This document shows, piece after piece, positions 46,653 to 58,054 of a DNA stretch of 64,000 bases (its first letter is position 1; every line of letters begins with the position of its first letter). Below the pieces are notes generated by a model. It was not told where the DNA came from, ran no database searches, and saw only the letters and a program-made list of their open reading frames with translations. A program made the position numbers and the translations under genes. The stretch is from Camellia lanceoleosa (lineage: Eukaryota > Streptophyta > Magnoliopsida > Ericales > Theaceae): the NCBI GenBank assembly GCA_025200525.1, contig JANUSC010000385.1, forward strand, positions 1-64,000. Direction: 5' to 3'.

Positions 46653-47623
46653 TTAGAGAACTTGACTCGAACTCATGATATCTGGTTTTGACTACACTTG
46701 TGTGTTTCTTTGCATTGCATTTGCATTGGTGCGCCTAGGACACCGTGTTTGCCATCTGCTATTCCTGAGCGGTTTGCCGGAGGCTTGTCTTGTCAAGGCC
46801 TGTCCATAAGGCTGATCGGTTACGGCTCGCCAAAGATGGGAACACAAACCCGGTTTTACCGGCACCCTTTGACCATTCGACCTAGTGCATATTCGATCCA
46901 TAGTGACCATTCCAAACTAGGACAAAGTTGCTTACCCGCTTATAGGTTGTTTGAAGCCGTGTGCGTAGTGAAACCCTAGTTCCCGATTTAAATAGGACAG
47001 GAAACCCTACCCCAACATAGGGGTGTTTGGCTCTCACTTATCTCATATGTGGTTGTTGGAGTGCGCTCCACAGGAATGTATGTATCGCTTGAGTTTGGGC
47101 ATCAGTGCGGGCATCGCTTATCGGGCATATCAGTTCGGGCATCACGCTTATCGAGAATCGCTTGTCTGCGGATATCCGATTCAGTTTTGGGGAACAGTGA
47201 TACAGGGATATTGACCAGTATTTGAGGATAGTGTATAGCCAGCTTACCAACTGTGTGTTGTTGTATACCCGACTGTATGTGGTGTATTCAATTTAAGCCG
47301 TTATGCTGCCCGATTTATTTCTGGTTATTTATTTCTTTTTTCGCTTATTTATCTTTTTGCTAGGGCAGTTTGTAGCACGATTGCTTCCGAACCAGTCGAT
47401 ACTCCCCAAGCACTTTGGACGCGAGGTCGCCGACTTAACCGATCCGAGGATCTAGTTGACGGACATCCAGTGTTCTACTCTTTACCCCCAGTCACCAGAA
47501 GAAGGCCAAGAAGGCACAGTGTGTCAGAGCACGGATCACCGAATAGCCTACTCTAGTGTCGCAAATGAGTTGAGATTCCTGCTTCGCTATAGATATACAC
47601 TTGCTTGCTATTCAGATGGAACA
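46653..47623 (+). other. T1 5' untranslated leader
   Basis: About 1 kb between the LTR and gag with no meaningful ORF; a leader of this size is common in Tat elements. Confidence 0.55.
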
Positions 47624-48828
47624 ATGAATCCAACAATGGAGGCCATGATGCGCCAGATGAATGAAAGCATGAAGCAAATGCAAGATGATGCTATCCGCCA
47701 GGCGGAATTTTCTAAACAAAGAAGTCATTATGGCCCAACGAAATGATCACCAGACATAACAATGAACGCCAGATCCGCTTCACACCAAGTCCCTCCTTCA
47801 CTAGGGGCGCCTCAGGTTCCTCCTCCACCCGAGGCCCCATTACTCGAGCAGATATCTGCTGGCCAGAATGCTCCTCCAAATCCCTGAATACCTGTAACAC
47901 CTGCATACCCTCCCAAATCCACCGAACGCTCGCCAAACTTCCTAAACACCCAAGAGGACACGGGTCTTCCAATTGGCTGGCTCACCGCTTCGCCAAGAAT
48001 CGTCCAAAAAATATGGCACCCAATCACCCGGATTCTCCAATTGAGTTCGAGGTGGACCAGACAGCTCTGAAATTGAGCAAGTTGGAAAAGCTCTTCAAGA
48101 AATCACAAGGGGTGAAGGCCATCCTAGATATTGAGGACGGCTATACTGACGTGGCCGTGACTTTGCCGGACAGATTTAAGATGCCCCAGATCGATCGCTT
48201 TGATGGATCTGGAGACCCCATGGTTCATCTACGGTTGTTTTCAGATATCTTGAGGCCAATGGGCTTAACCAGACTACAGAAACTCTCACTATTTGGCCGA
48301 ACCCTGTCAGGAGTGGCCGCCAACTGGTATGCAAAGTTGGATAATGATGTCAAGAGAAACTGGGATGAGATGGCCGAAGCCTTCGTTGCACAATATTCAT
48401 ATAATACTCAGATCGAGATTACAACACGTGATCTCGAGACAACAAGGCAGGAACAGAAAGAGTCCTTCTCTGATTTTGTTACTCGGTGGAGAGCCAAGGC
48501 ATCGATGATGACCTTGAGGCCAACTGATAAAGATCAAATACGGATGATTGTGCGCAATCTCCAACCAAGGCTCATGCAGAAAATGATTGTAGTTCCCTTC
48601 CCCACCTTCGCAGATTTACATGATATGGGGGTGCAAATTGAGGATGCTATGAAGCAAGGGTTGATTGACCAAGATCGGGAGCAGCCCCGAAGAACATTCA
48701 ACCGTAACAACAATGCGGGCCCGAGCGGCTCTACCAATGCAAGAACTTCAGAGGTCGGAATGGTCACCACCAATCCCCCTTCCCAACCAAGGCCCGCAAC
48801 GGCCACACCTTTTTCTGATGCTTCCTAA
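47624..48828 (+). pseudogene. T1 gag
   Basis: The ATG at 47,624 gives MNPTMEAMMRQMNESMKQMQ, a Met-rich helix typical of Tat gag starts. A frame change near 47,745 leads into the main ORF to 48,828. The gag domain spans about 48,170-48,640: FKMPQIDRFDGSGDPMVHL, FGRTLSGVAANWYAKL, WDEMAEAFVAQYSYN, ESFSDFVTRWRAKASMM. No CCHC knuckle is visible after it, which is usual for this lineage. Confidence 0.87.
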
Positions 48829-50391
48829 GCAAGAACTAAGCTTCAAGATACCAATCCAGGGGTCAACGAACCTTCTCTCCACTACATATGCCTTTAAGCA
48901 AAGTCCTCTGGTTCTAGTTAGAAAGGGCATCTCAAACCCTTGGAACCGAGGCCCCTCCAAATCCACTCCCTTCCCACAACCCGGCCAAATATTGCAAATA
49001 CCACCAAAGAAGATGGTCATGATACCGACCAATGTTACAGGCTGCGTCATGAGATTCAAGATCTCATTGACAAAAACATCATCCTACCTCCCGAGCGAGC
49101 CAACGTTACAACCAACCCACTCCCAGCACATAACCAAGATCCACCCAAAAGAATCAATCTCATCCAAATCGGGACGGTCTTACGACCCTAGTATCTACAT
49201 TACTCCTCCCATCTACCCAAGCCGAGGTGATCCTTCCGACAAAGACGACTTGTGCATGATGGATACCTCCATAACCCACCGAGCCAAAGGTGGTGACCCG
49301 AAAATGGAACGGGCAGTTTCGAGGAGAGCAAAACTGTTAAGTCTGGGGTGGAACTGGCTGAGAATTTAGCTGGCAGAGCTTATGATCCGAGTGGATATAT
49401 CTTGTCAATGAGCCAGTCTAAGCTGAGTGTGGAGCCGCCGGAAGAGGCTGGATTGTGTATGATCCGGGGGGATAAACTTGAATCAGCAGGGGATGATCTG
49501 ACAACGATGGAAGAGGACTTCGCCAACCTCCAGTTTTTCAATGACCAAGAATCAGGGGACGCATCAATTAACTGGTTCGAATACGAGGAGTCAGCAGAAG
49601 TCGTCGGGTGGTTGGATGATCAACCAGATATTGTACCATTTGTGGCCGGAAGGGCCGAGGGTCAGATTGAATTGCCGGAGAGTGCCGGTACGAAGAATTT
49701 CGCTCGGGAACAAGGCATTTTGAAAACCGAACAGTTAACGCTAGAAGAGCAAGAAAAGAAATGGGATTCTGAGAGGATCCGAAAAGCAAAGAACCATGAG
49801 GAGGTTGAGAATGCTGTGAGCACAAAAACTGAACATGCTGTGAGCATGAGGGAGGAAAATGCTGAGGGCGCAAACAAGCCGGAACCAGACAGGTGCCTGC
49901 TAGATGCTAATGGAATGTGGTGGGAAGATGACGACTTGTATCTCGCCCACACAGACGAAGATTGGGCGGGTGGCCAACCAGACAGCACCTGGTACCTCGA
50001 AGAGGTGGACCATATGACTAGAAGTGGACGGTACTTCAAGCTCCCACCCCTTGACCAGCCCGAGACATCAGGGAAAGATAAGGAGGCAGAGAAACAGAGA
50101 GAGAAGCAAGTTGAAGAAGAAGCTGTACTGAAGCAGTTAAAGAAAATACAAGCAGACATCTCCATCTGGGGACTGCTTATGGCTTCAAGGGTGCATAGGC
50201 AGGCTGTCCTCTCTGCTATGGACATAGCCAAACTCTCTATCGAAACTACGCCAGAACAACTAGTTGGGCTAGTCTTTCCGGGAGGAGGTTCCCCGGCATT
50301 GACCTTTTCGGATATGAACCGCTACCGAGGCGTGGATCAAAAGCAGACCCTCTACATCTCTCAGAGAATGCAGGACAAATGGATTCCGTAG
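48829..50391 (+). pseudogene. T1 gag-protease linker region
   Basis: Low-complexity and charged sequence in two frames (48,665-49,369 and 49,348-50,391). It includes an acidic block, a Lys/Glu-rich coiled-coil-like block (EKQREKQVEEEAVLKQLKKI) and, near the end, IETTPEQLVGLVFPGGGSPALTFSDM, a segment that precedes the protease in Tat polyproteins. Stops at 48,826 and 50,389 and the shift at about 49,350 break what should be one frame. Confidence 0.7.
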
Positions 50392-50814
50392 TACTTGTTG
50401 ATACCGTCCGCTATTAATGTCTCCGCCAGAACGGGCGTATGCAATTGGGTTAAAGCTCATGGATTTCACACCGACTACTCAAGTGATCGAGCCTATGACA
50501 ATACAAGTAGGGATGTCCCGGGACAAGAAAATCCAAACCAAGATTGGGCCCGACAACACGAGGTAGATTTTCATGTCTTGGAGGTCCCTGCATCTTTTAA
50601 CATGCTTTTGGGGCGCACTCGTTGCATCGTGAAGGCCGCCTCATCTACTCTACATCAAATGGTGAAATACCCCTATGGAAAGGGAGTAGCCATTGTTTAT
50701 GGAATTCATCAATCCATCCTCCTCCGTGAGGTATTCACGCCATCTGGAGATCGAACACGGCATGGAAGACATGTTCATATCAGATTTACTTTGGCCGAGG
50801 CGGTCAAGGCGTAA
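50392..50814 (+). pseudogene. T1 protease region (active site frame broken)
   Basis: VLVD at 50,391-50,402 is followed by a frame change and then PSAINVS, so the aspartic-protease triplet is not readable. Downstream features are present: VKAHGFHTDY, RAYDNTSRDVPG, HVLEVPASFNMLLGRTRCI and STLHQMVKYPYGKGVAIVYG. These match the retropepsin-like fold of Tat elements. Confidence 0.75.
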
Positions 50815-51351
50815 ATATTATGGCCGTGAATGAGGGTGTGTATACCAGCTCAAGCCGCCTACCTCATGAACAAGCTACAACATATTCCCGGATGGGATTG
50901 GGAAGAAGCGGCAGAAAGGAGTTGCCGCATTGGCGGTGCCACATAACCCGCATACCTTTGGGGGCTATCTACCCACCAAAGAGGATCGGCGAGAAAGGAA
51001 AGGAAATGGCCGGAGAGCCAGAGCGGCGGTGTTGGGAAGCCTTTTTGACTTAATCCACGTGCCCATCTGGTACTGAACGGACGCTTCGTCCGGAGGGGAG
51101 GACTTTTCTATTTTGCGGCTTCCTGTAACCATGGTTCAACGCGAGAGGAAGCGTACAGTGTTTCAAATCTTCTTCGACCGCAATTATCCGGATGACGCTT
51201 GCCAGTTGCATGCACCCAACAACCGAGGTTGAGCAAAGATAAGGCGGTGGAGCCGAGGGCACGAACTTGAATGGGGGTAGCATCGCATGTCTCCTCTCTC
51301 GATCCTCCGATCGACCAAGAGTGCTTGGGGATAACTTCGTGGTGTCCATGA
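50815..51351 (+). other. T1 inter-domain stretch
   Basis: Continuation of the polyprotein between protease and RT, with several frame changes; fragments such as HIPGWDWE-like and YYPGMNG-like words appear across frames. No separate gene. Confidence 0.45.
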
Positions 51352-51993
51352 TTGGGGATGAACGGTGCGAGCCGACCAAATGCCTATCTTGGATGCATCA
51401 ATCGCACCCTCTCACTTGGCAAGACGAGGAGGGTTCTTATCCAGCCAGCCTCGGTCAGTAGTGAGCCGGAATCTGATTCCACCGAGTCTAATGAGTCAGA
51501 ATCAGGTTCCAGCTCGACTGAGTCTGAGTCTGGCACTCCTGGGGATGTTAACCCGGATGCCATAGTCCTGTCCAGGTCGTCCTTTTCCTTTTCATTTGAG
51601 TCTGTTGTAACCGATGAATCGGACGATTTGGATGAACTTAATGAGAATGGAATGCCTGTGGTTTCTGAGTACTTTTCTGTGCCCCTAGTTTATTGCATTA
51701 ATTCAGACTTTCAAAATTTTGATCAAAACGACGAGGATGAAGTTCCTCCGGTTTTACAACGTTTAATTGAGCAAGAGCAAGAGAGATTTGTTAAGCCATT
51801 AATTGATGAAATCATTTCCGTGAACATTGGTACTGAGGAGGACCTGCGGCTGGTCCAGATCGGGTCCACGTTGTCTTCGGAGGAACGCGAGCGCTTAGTC
51901 GCTTTATTAAAAGATTTCAAAGATGTTTTCGCGTGGTCCTACGAAGACATGCCTGGAATCGATCCTGAGATTGTACAAGATCGATCCCCTTGA
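51352..51993 (+). pseudogene. T1 pre-RT segment
   Basis: An open stretch with an acidic, Ser-rich N-terminal part, then EEDLRLVQIGSTLSSEERER and LVALLKDFKDVFAWSYEDMP, the segment that directly precedes RT in Tat polyproteins. The frame is lost at about 51,980-52,150; the missing part holds the RT start. Confidence 0.75.
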
Positions 51994-52152
51994 CCCCGAG
52001 GCCCGATTGCCAAGCGAAGCTCGGTAGGATCCGCCGGATTGGGCTCTTAAGATTAAGGAAGAGGTCACTAAGCAAATTGATGCAAAGCTTCTGCTAGTAT
52101 CAATATCCGACTTGGCCAACATTGTTCCGTGCCAAGAAAGATGGCGTAATCC

Positions 52153-54570
52153 GTGTGTGTAGACTTCAGGGATTTGAACAGAGCTAGTCCGAAGGACGAC
52201 TTTCCCCTACCGCACATCGATGAGTTAGTGGACTTCACAGCAGGGCATGCATCGCTCTCATTCATGGATGGCTTCTCAGGGTACAATCAGATAGTGATGG
52301 CGCCAGAAGATAGAGAAAAGACTGCATTCACCACCCCGTGGGGAACATACTGCTACCGGGTAATGCCGTTTGGGTTGAAGAATGCTGGAGCTACTTATCA
52401 ACGGGCCGCAACCACAATACTACATGATATGATCCACAAAGAGGTTGAGGTGTATGTGGACGACATGATTGTCAAGTCTAAGGAAAGAGAGGGCCACTAC
52501 ACCGCCTTGCATAAGTTTTTCCAAAGGATCAGGGAATTCGGGTTGCGACTAAACCCTCAGAAATGTACATTTGGTGTTACAGCGGGAAAAATGCTGGGGT
52601 TTCTGATTACACAAAGGGGCATCGAAGTCGACCCTTCCAAAATCAAGGCCATCTTAGAAATGCCACCACCAAGGACTGAAAAGGAGGTGCGAGGCTTTCT
52701 GGGTAAAGTGCAATTCATAAGACGGTTTATTTCAAAACTAACCTTGACTTGTGAACCACTTTTTGGCCTCCTTAAGAAAGGAAAGAAGTTCCAGTGGGAC
52801 GGCCGATGTCAAGCTGCATTTGAACAGATTAAAGAATATCTACAAAACCCACCCGTTTTATCACCAGCAGAACCAGGGAAACCGTTGATTTTGTATCTGT
52901 CAGTAACGGAGACCACGATGGGCTGCATGCTTGCACAAGAATCAGAAGATAGGGTGGAAAGAGCCATCTACTATTTGAGCAAGAAGATGCTAGAATATGA
53001 GACCCGGTATACGCCGCTGGAAAAGGCTTGTTTAGCTTTGGTATGGGCTACCAAGAAGCTGGGGCACTACCTGTTAGCTCACTCTGTAATGTTGGTTTCG
53101 CGACTTGATCCCATCAAATATCTTTTCGAGAAACTAGCACTTACGGGTAGGCTAGCTCGTTGGTTGCTGTTGCTCTCTGAATTTGATCTTACATATGTGA
53201 CGCGCAAGTCAGTAAAAGGAAGAGCAGTGGTAGAGTTCCTTGCCGACCATCCGGTTGAGGGGGATGAAGCAGTTGAATATCTATTCCCAGATGAATTAAT
53301 TCTGCATATCGACGAGGAAACTTGGATGATGTACTTTGACGGAGCGTCAAATCAGCATGGATATGGGATAGGAATGTTGCTCATAGCACCCGACAATTCC
53401 CGTATCCCTCTAGCCTTCAAACTCCGGTTCAAAGTCTCAAATAATGAAGCAGAATATGAAGCGTGCATTGCTGGTTTGGAAGCAGCCCTAGAATTAGGGG
53501 CAAGACGGCTGGACGTCATTGGGGATTCGAACCTTGTTGTGTCTCAAGCTAAAGGAGACTGGAAAGTTAAAGAGGAAAATATGATGATGTATCACCAAAC
53601 CTTGGATTTGCTGATTCCTCGGTTTGAAAAGCTAAGTTTTACTCATCTACTAAGAGAGAACAACAAGTTCGCAGACGCTTTAGCAACTCTATCATCCATG
53701 ATAGACATCCCGTGTGGAGTCCGAATGCGTCCAGTCATTATTGACCAGAAATTTGCACCTGCCTATGAGTCGATTGCAGCCATAGATGAAGCTCAGGACG
53801 AACACCCTTGGTATTACGACATCTGGAACTTCTTGGAGACAGAAGCGTACCCGCCAGGGGTAAATGCCAAAGACAAAAGGGCAATAAGAAGGTTGGCCGT
53901 TCAGTTCATCATCTGCGGGGGTAAACTGTATAGAAGAGGTCATCTGGGAATGCATAAACTGTGCGTTGATGCAGAAGAGTCGAAGCGTCTGATGGAAGCT
54001 ATCCACGGAGGAGAATGTGGAACACACATGAATGGGGTAATGTTGGCACGGAAGATCCTTAGACAGGGTTATTATTGGTCCACCATGGAGGAGGATTGTA
54101 TTAGTTTCGTCCGGCGATGCCATAAGTGTCAAATTCATGCAAACCGCATGAACATCCCGCCGTCAAAGCTGTACAACATGACTTCGCCATGGCCGTTTTC
54201 TGTCTGGGGAATTGATGTGATCGGGGCTGTCACGCCAAAAGGGTCGAATGGGCATGAGTTCATCTTGGTAGCGATAGATTATTTCACAAAGTGGGTTGAG
54301 GCCCAATCTTATGCAGTGTTGAAAGCTTCACACGTTGCAAAATTCATCAGAAACAACATCATCTGTCGCTACGGAGTCCCAAGTGAAATAGTTTCAGACA
54401 ATGGTTCCCACTTCAAGAAAGAGGTGATTGACTTGTTGGAGAAATACAATGTGGCTTTTCATAAGTCGTCTACTTATCGGCCGCAAACCAACGGAGCAGT
54501 TGAGGCCGCCAACAAGAATATCAAGCGCATACTACAGAAGATGGTGGAAACCTATCGGATCGCCGGATAA
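52153..54570 (+). CDS. T1 reverse transcriptase, dual RNase H and integrase
   Basis: One 805-codon ORF. RT has MCVDFRDLNRASPKDDFPLP, FMDGFSGYNQI (about 37-47), MPFGLKNAGATYQRA (71-85) and YVDD (101-104). The native RNase H (about 240-370) lacks clear catalytic Asp residues (YLSVTETTMG, SRLDPIKYL). A second, archaeal-type RNase H follows with Asp396 (MMYFDGASN), Glu434 (NNEAEYEAC), Asp458 (IGDSN) and Asp508 (KFADALA), so it is probably the working enzyme. Integrase has His618/His625, CHKC at 656-659, Asp688 (WGIDVIG), Asp749 (IVSDNGSHF) and Glu784 (NGAVEAAN). The order RT, RNase H, archaeal RNase H, integrase defines the Tat lineage. Confidence 0.94.
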   Translation: MCVDFRDLNRASPKDDFPLPHIDELVDFTAGHASLSFMDGFSGYNQIVMAPEDREKTAFTTPWGTYCYRVMPFGLKNAGATYQRAATTILHDMIHKEVEVYVDDMIVKSKEREGHYTALHKFFQRIREFGLRLNPQKCTFGVTAGKMLGFLITQRGIEVDPSKIKAILEMPPPRTEKEVRGFLGKVQFIRRFISKLTLTCEPLFGLLKKGKKFQWDGRCQAAFEQIKEYLQNPPVLSPAEPGKPLILYLSVTETTMGCMLAQESEDRVERAIYYLSKKMLEYETRYTPLEKACLALVWATKKLGHYLLAHSVMLVSRLDPIKYLFEKLALTGRLARWLLLLSEFDLTYVTRKSVKGRAVVEFLADHPVEGDEAVEYLFPDELILHIDEETWMMYFDGASNQHGYGIGMLLIAPDNSRIPLAFKLRFKVSNNEAEYEACIAGLEAALELGARRLDVIGDSNLVVSQAKGDWKVKEENMMMYHQTLDLLIPRFEKLSFTHLLRENNKFADALATLSSMIDIPCGVRMRPVIIDQKFAPAYESIAAIDEAQDEHPWYYDIWNFLETEAYPPGVNAKDKRAIRRLAVQFIICGGKLYRRGHLGMHKLCVDAEESKRLMEAIHGGECGTHMNGVMLARKILRQGYYWSTMEEDCISFVRRCHKCQIHANRMNIPPSKLYNMTSPWPFSVWGIDVIGAVTPKGSNGHEFILVAIDYFTKWVEAQSYAVLKASHVAKFIRNNIICRYGVPSEIVSDNGSHFKKEVIDLLEKYNVAFHKSSTYRPQTNGAVEAANKNIKRILQKMVETYRIAG

Positions 54571-55046
54571 GTCGCCGCTTGCTCGTGGGGCTCAGACTTC
54601 GATCGTAACTTCTCTGGGCAACTCCGTACTCATTGGTCTATGGGATGGAGGCTGTTCTGCCTATTGAGATTGAGGTCCCGTCGTTACGAGTATTGGCCGA
54701 GTGCCAGATAGCCGAAGCGGATTGGCAGCAGAACAGATTTGAGGAACTCATGCTTTTCGACGAGAGAAGGTTGAAAGCACTGTACCACGTCCAAGGCTAT
54801 CAACGCAGAATCGCCCGGGCTTTTAACAAGAAGGTTAAGTCCAGGAACTTGAAAGAAGGAGATTTGGTACTCAAAGACAACCGAGCTCCCATCCACGACC
54901 CGAGGGGCAAGTTCAGACCCAATTGGACTGGTCCTTACATTATCAAATCAATTTGGTCAGGTGGAGCTGTGGTTCTGATGGATCTAGATGGCTTGGAGTT
55001 TTCCCAACCGATCAACATGGACAAGTTGAAGAAATACTATCCCTGA
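54571..55046 (+). pseudogene. T1 integrase C terminus
   Basis: After a frame break at 54,568, PLARGAQTSIVTSLGNS and then VYGMEAVLPIEIEVPSLRVL continue the integrase. It ends with a basic C-terminal domain (GDLVLKDNRAPIHDPRGKFR, NWTGPYIIKSIWSGGAVVL) and the stop at 55,044. There is no chromodomain, as expected for Tat. Confidence 0.87.
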
Positions 55047-55882
55047 GAGGCTCGCTAGGCCGAAAACCCGAAAGGGCGACCTAGGCAAAATTCAGAGCAT
55101 AGAAAATTTGAAAATTATAAAAACTGAGCTCGCAAGGTTGAAAACCCGCAAAGGGCGGCCTCGGCAAAAGTTAGAGCGCAAAAGGAGAGCAAAAATACCC
55201 GAGTGAACCCGAGCCTGAACTACGTAAGACTTGATTCCCATCTTTGGGATACGTAGGCAGCTTCATCTTGAAGTTCAGTCACAATCTTTTCCCCGATCAA
55301 CTTTGTCCATTCTGATCACCTCAGCTATCTCTATTCATCAGCATTTATTGTGATCTCCGGTACAGTGCTATTCAAACTAGGGGCAACTTTCCGTTGCGGT
55401 GAAGTGTTGCGGCACCTTCCAGACTAGGGGCAACTTTCCGTTGCTATGAATTGCCCAGGCACTTTTCAAACTGGGGGCAATTTTCCAGTTGCTAGGGTTC
55501 GGTGTTGTGCATCTCAGTGACAGATCTCAGACGTGTCTAGTTCTGATCTATATCGAAAATAGTTTTGAAAAGTTTTAATAAAAGTTGACTTTGCTCAAAG
55601 TTATCTTTTCACAATTAAGACCATTTTTGGACCAAAAGTGGAGAATTTTCAGTACCACAACTTTCAATTTCATTGATTTCAAAACGGAGTTCTTTTGCTC
55701 TTGCATACAATCGAAGTTGCTTTTTATTACACTCATAAAGAAAATTTGAAAGTACTAATAAAGCAATAAATCTGGGGCATAGTCCAGTCAGGTGTCCCTG
55801 CGCCCCCTTCCAGAGCTTGTTGAAGCCTCAGATGCCAACCTAGGCCCAACCTGTGCCTCCTCGTTGAGCCAATCCCAAAGAC
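55047..55882 (+). other. T1 region downstream of pol
   Basis: Non-coding. It holds TTGATTCCC..GGGATACGTAGGCAGC (55,231-55,261), a conserved word found after pol in Tat elements and present inverted at 63,707-63,741. A short tandem repeat and the 3' end of the antisense DUF7745-like gene follow. Confidence 0.7.
55371..55492 (+). repeat. Three tandem copies of CTAGGGGCAACTTTCCGTTGC
   Basis: Copies begin near 55,371, 55,418 and 55,464 (period about 47 bp). The third reads CTGGGGGC and TTCCAGTTGC where the others read CTAGGGGC and TTCCGTTGC, again a CAG/CTG difference. Confidence 0.85.
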
Positions 55883-57068
55883 TCATCGATAAAGTGCAAC
55901 CTCAAGGTAGGGCGGGGATAGGAGCTCTCTGGTCCTCCAGGCCATAGTATGTCGGGCAAGGTGCGCGCCTCGAACTGGAAATGTAGCCGGATACTCAATC
56001 CCCTCCGGAGGGCAAGTTTGATCATGCCCAAACTGACGCAGAATGCGGAATGGGAAATAAAATACGCAGTGAGTCAAGCCAACCAGCCGGATCCCAGTAT
56101 CCTGAAACATGTTATAGCTCATCGCCAGAAGGTTAAGCCAAGGACAACGCCAAGTAATGCGTTCAGCCGCCAAGTTGCACATCCATTCAAACCACCACTC
56201 CTCATCAGGAGCGTCAACCAGGCGTTGCCGAAAGAAGTAGCCGCGGGCTGAATAAGCAGGGCAAGAGTCCACAACTTGCAATTTATCCATTAACCATATC
56301 TGGGGAGGGATGAAAAACGAGAGAATAAAGAATAGAGAGATGTGCGATGAGAGAAAAGTAAGATGAGGGTTTTGTGAGAAAAACCGAGCCTGAGGGCCGA
56401 GTGATGTGAGCAAATATACATGTGAGCTTGGGTGGGAAACATTACCTGCAGCAGTAGTGGACTCCCTGCAAACCTGGTTGTCTCTTGGCGGTAGAAGGCA
56501 TCCAAACCTAGCAGTGTTTCGGCCAAGGTCATGGCAATGCAACTCTTTCCCTCTTTCAAGCCTTGTGCAACTTCGATCAGACGGATGCTAGCCCCTCCGG
56601 AGCCCGAGACAAACAGAAAATAAGATAACATGCACAAGCAGAGGGCATGTTGTCGGAAACCTTGCCAATGATGGTTGTCGCGTCACCCAGATCGAGAATC
56701 GGAATCGCTCGACATCCAACATGCCACTATCAATCAGAGATCGAGCATCATGCGCGTTGAGACCGCACATCCGCCCTAAAGCTTGGGCATGGCCAAAGCG
56801 AGACTGAGGCAAGATCTCTTCTGAGCGTTCAGACTCCATCAAAGCTTGAAAATCTTCAAAAGTAGGACATACCTCTTGCCCGCCAAAGCTAAAGACGTGC
56901 GTCACCGGGTTCCAAAACCTCGCCGCAGCCCAGAGGAAAGGAAAATGTAGCGGAGTCCACGGCAAATGTGAATAGTGCATTCAAGCCAAAACCCCGGAAA
57001 TTCAACTTTTCCGAGCCATCCAAAGAAGAAATCCAAGATGTGAGATTTTCCACAAGAAACGCCTCCAT
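55883..57068 (-). CDS. Antisense DUF7745-like gene carried by T1
   Basis: Start ATG at 57,068 (MEAFLVENLTSWISSLDGSE). After a frame change near 56,960 it reads FWNPVTHVFSFGGQEVCPTF, EDFQALM, then IRLIEVAQGLKEGKSCIAMT, LAETLLGLDAFYRQETTRF. An intron of 146 bp (56,300-56,445, GT-AG) follows, then DAPDEEWWFEWMCNLAAERI, TWRCPWLNLLAMSYNMF, FPFRILRQFGHDQTCPPEGI and a stop at 55,883. The motif order (FxFGxxExxPTxEdF, LAETxxxLdaf, WRxPWL, LRQFG) matches the plant DUF7745 family as I remember it. Function is unknown. It has its own TATA box, so it is an independent transcription unit opposite to pol. It could be a captured host gene. Confidence 0.65.
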
Positions 57069-57114
57069 TTTTGTGAGAGATGGTGATGAAATGAACAAGC
57101 TCCAAGGCTGAGGC

Positions 57115-57121
57115 TTTTATA
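57115..57121 (-). promoter_or_regulatory. TATA box of antisense DUF7745-like gene
   Basis: On the minus strand CCCCCTATAAAAGCCTC stands 47-53 bp upstream of the ATG at 57,068. Spacing fits a plant core promoter with a short leader. Confidence 0.65.
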
Positions 57122-57178
57122 GGGGGGGTAAAACACTATTCATGGGACACTTGTCGAAATTTTGGAGGTCACGGGAGG

Positions 57179-57196
57179 GGTGGCCGGCCGGCCACC
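57179..57196. promoter_or_regulatory. Perfect 18-bp palindrome upstream of antisense gene
   Basis: GGTGGCCGGCCGGCCACC is its own reverse complement and lies about 60 bp upstream of the TATA box. A half copy, AGGCCGGCCACC, follows at 57,207-57,218. The T1 LTR has a near copy at 42,678-42,695. Confidence 0.7.
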
Positions 57197-57222
57197 TATT
57201 CTAGTAGGCCGGCCACCCTCTG

Positions 57223-58054
57223 TTTTCCAGATGCAAAATGTGTTTGGCCCCGCGATGGTCCTGTTTCGCCCTCCGGAAGGAAATTTGAAGCATTTCTAGG
57301 CATCGGGAATGTCGAAGGCCTTCATCTCTATCAATTTCGGATACACTCCATCGTCCAGATCGTCTGTCTGAAATACATTTTGTCGTGTTTTTGCTTATCG
57401 AGTTGTTGTTTTGATTATCGAGTTGTAAGTTTGTCGAGCTGTCGCATTTTGTGTTTTGAGTTGTTACCCTTTGGTTACACAATTTTGTTAAGTCTGGTTT
57501 ATTGAGTCGTTAACAATATTGTACTTTGCTTATCGAGTTGTAAACTGGCTAAGATTCTGTTATTTCTTAGTGAGTCGGTTTGTTTTGATTTGTTGCGTCG
57601 GTTCATTACCTGACCCGGTAAATACATGAGGCACATTTTCATTCGATTCCTTTTTTTTTTTTTGTGCAAAATGATGCGATGCAATGCTGAGAATTTCAAA
57701 TACAACATCTTTTCAAAAGCTGTTTCATTCCATCATATTTTACAACAATTAAAGGTACAAGTTTTACAGAAAATAAAACTGCCTAACAATGTGCAAAGTG
57801 CTACAAACTACTAGCTAAAAAAGTAAAATAAAGCAAGAAATAACATCAATATCCTCGGGAACGGGAATGAGGAGGTCCTCTCATCCTCTTCGGGATAATC
57901 TTCGCATCATCATCACCATCCGGATCGAGCCGCCATCCTCCGGATCCCCTGGCTCTCCGCTCCGGAACCAAGACCGAACCTCCCTCCCCAGAGATGTCTC
58001 GACACACGGTCTGACCTCCTCCTCCTCCTCATCCTCGACAATGGGTGCCTCAAG
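57223..58054. other. Spacer between the two antisense genes
   Basis: A stretch with repeated TTATCGAGTTGT words (57,395-57,540, four or five copies), a T-run, and at 57,860-58,050 the GC-rich 3' end or terminator region of the PMD gene. No gene assigned. Confidence 0.5.

Noticed and set aside
46698..47250. Short ORFs on both strands in the T1 leader
   Set aside because: No similarity to gag and no conserved start; leader sequence.
49662..50231. 189-codon minus-strand ORF opposite the gag-protease linker
   Set aside because: Ser-rich peptide produced by reading the Glu/Lys-rich linker backwards.
53692..54138. 148-codon minus-strand ORF opposite T1 integrase
   Set aside because: Shadow of the intact sense ORF.
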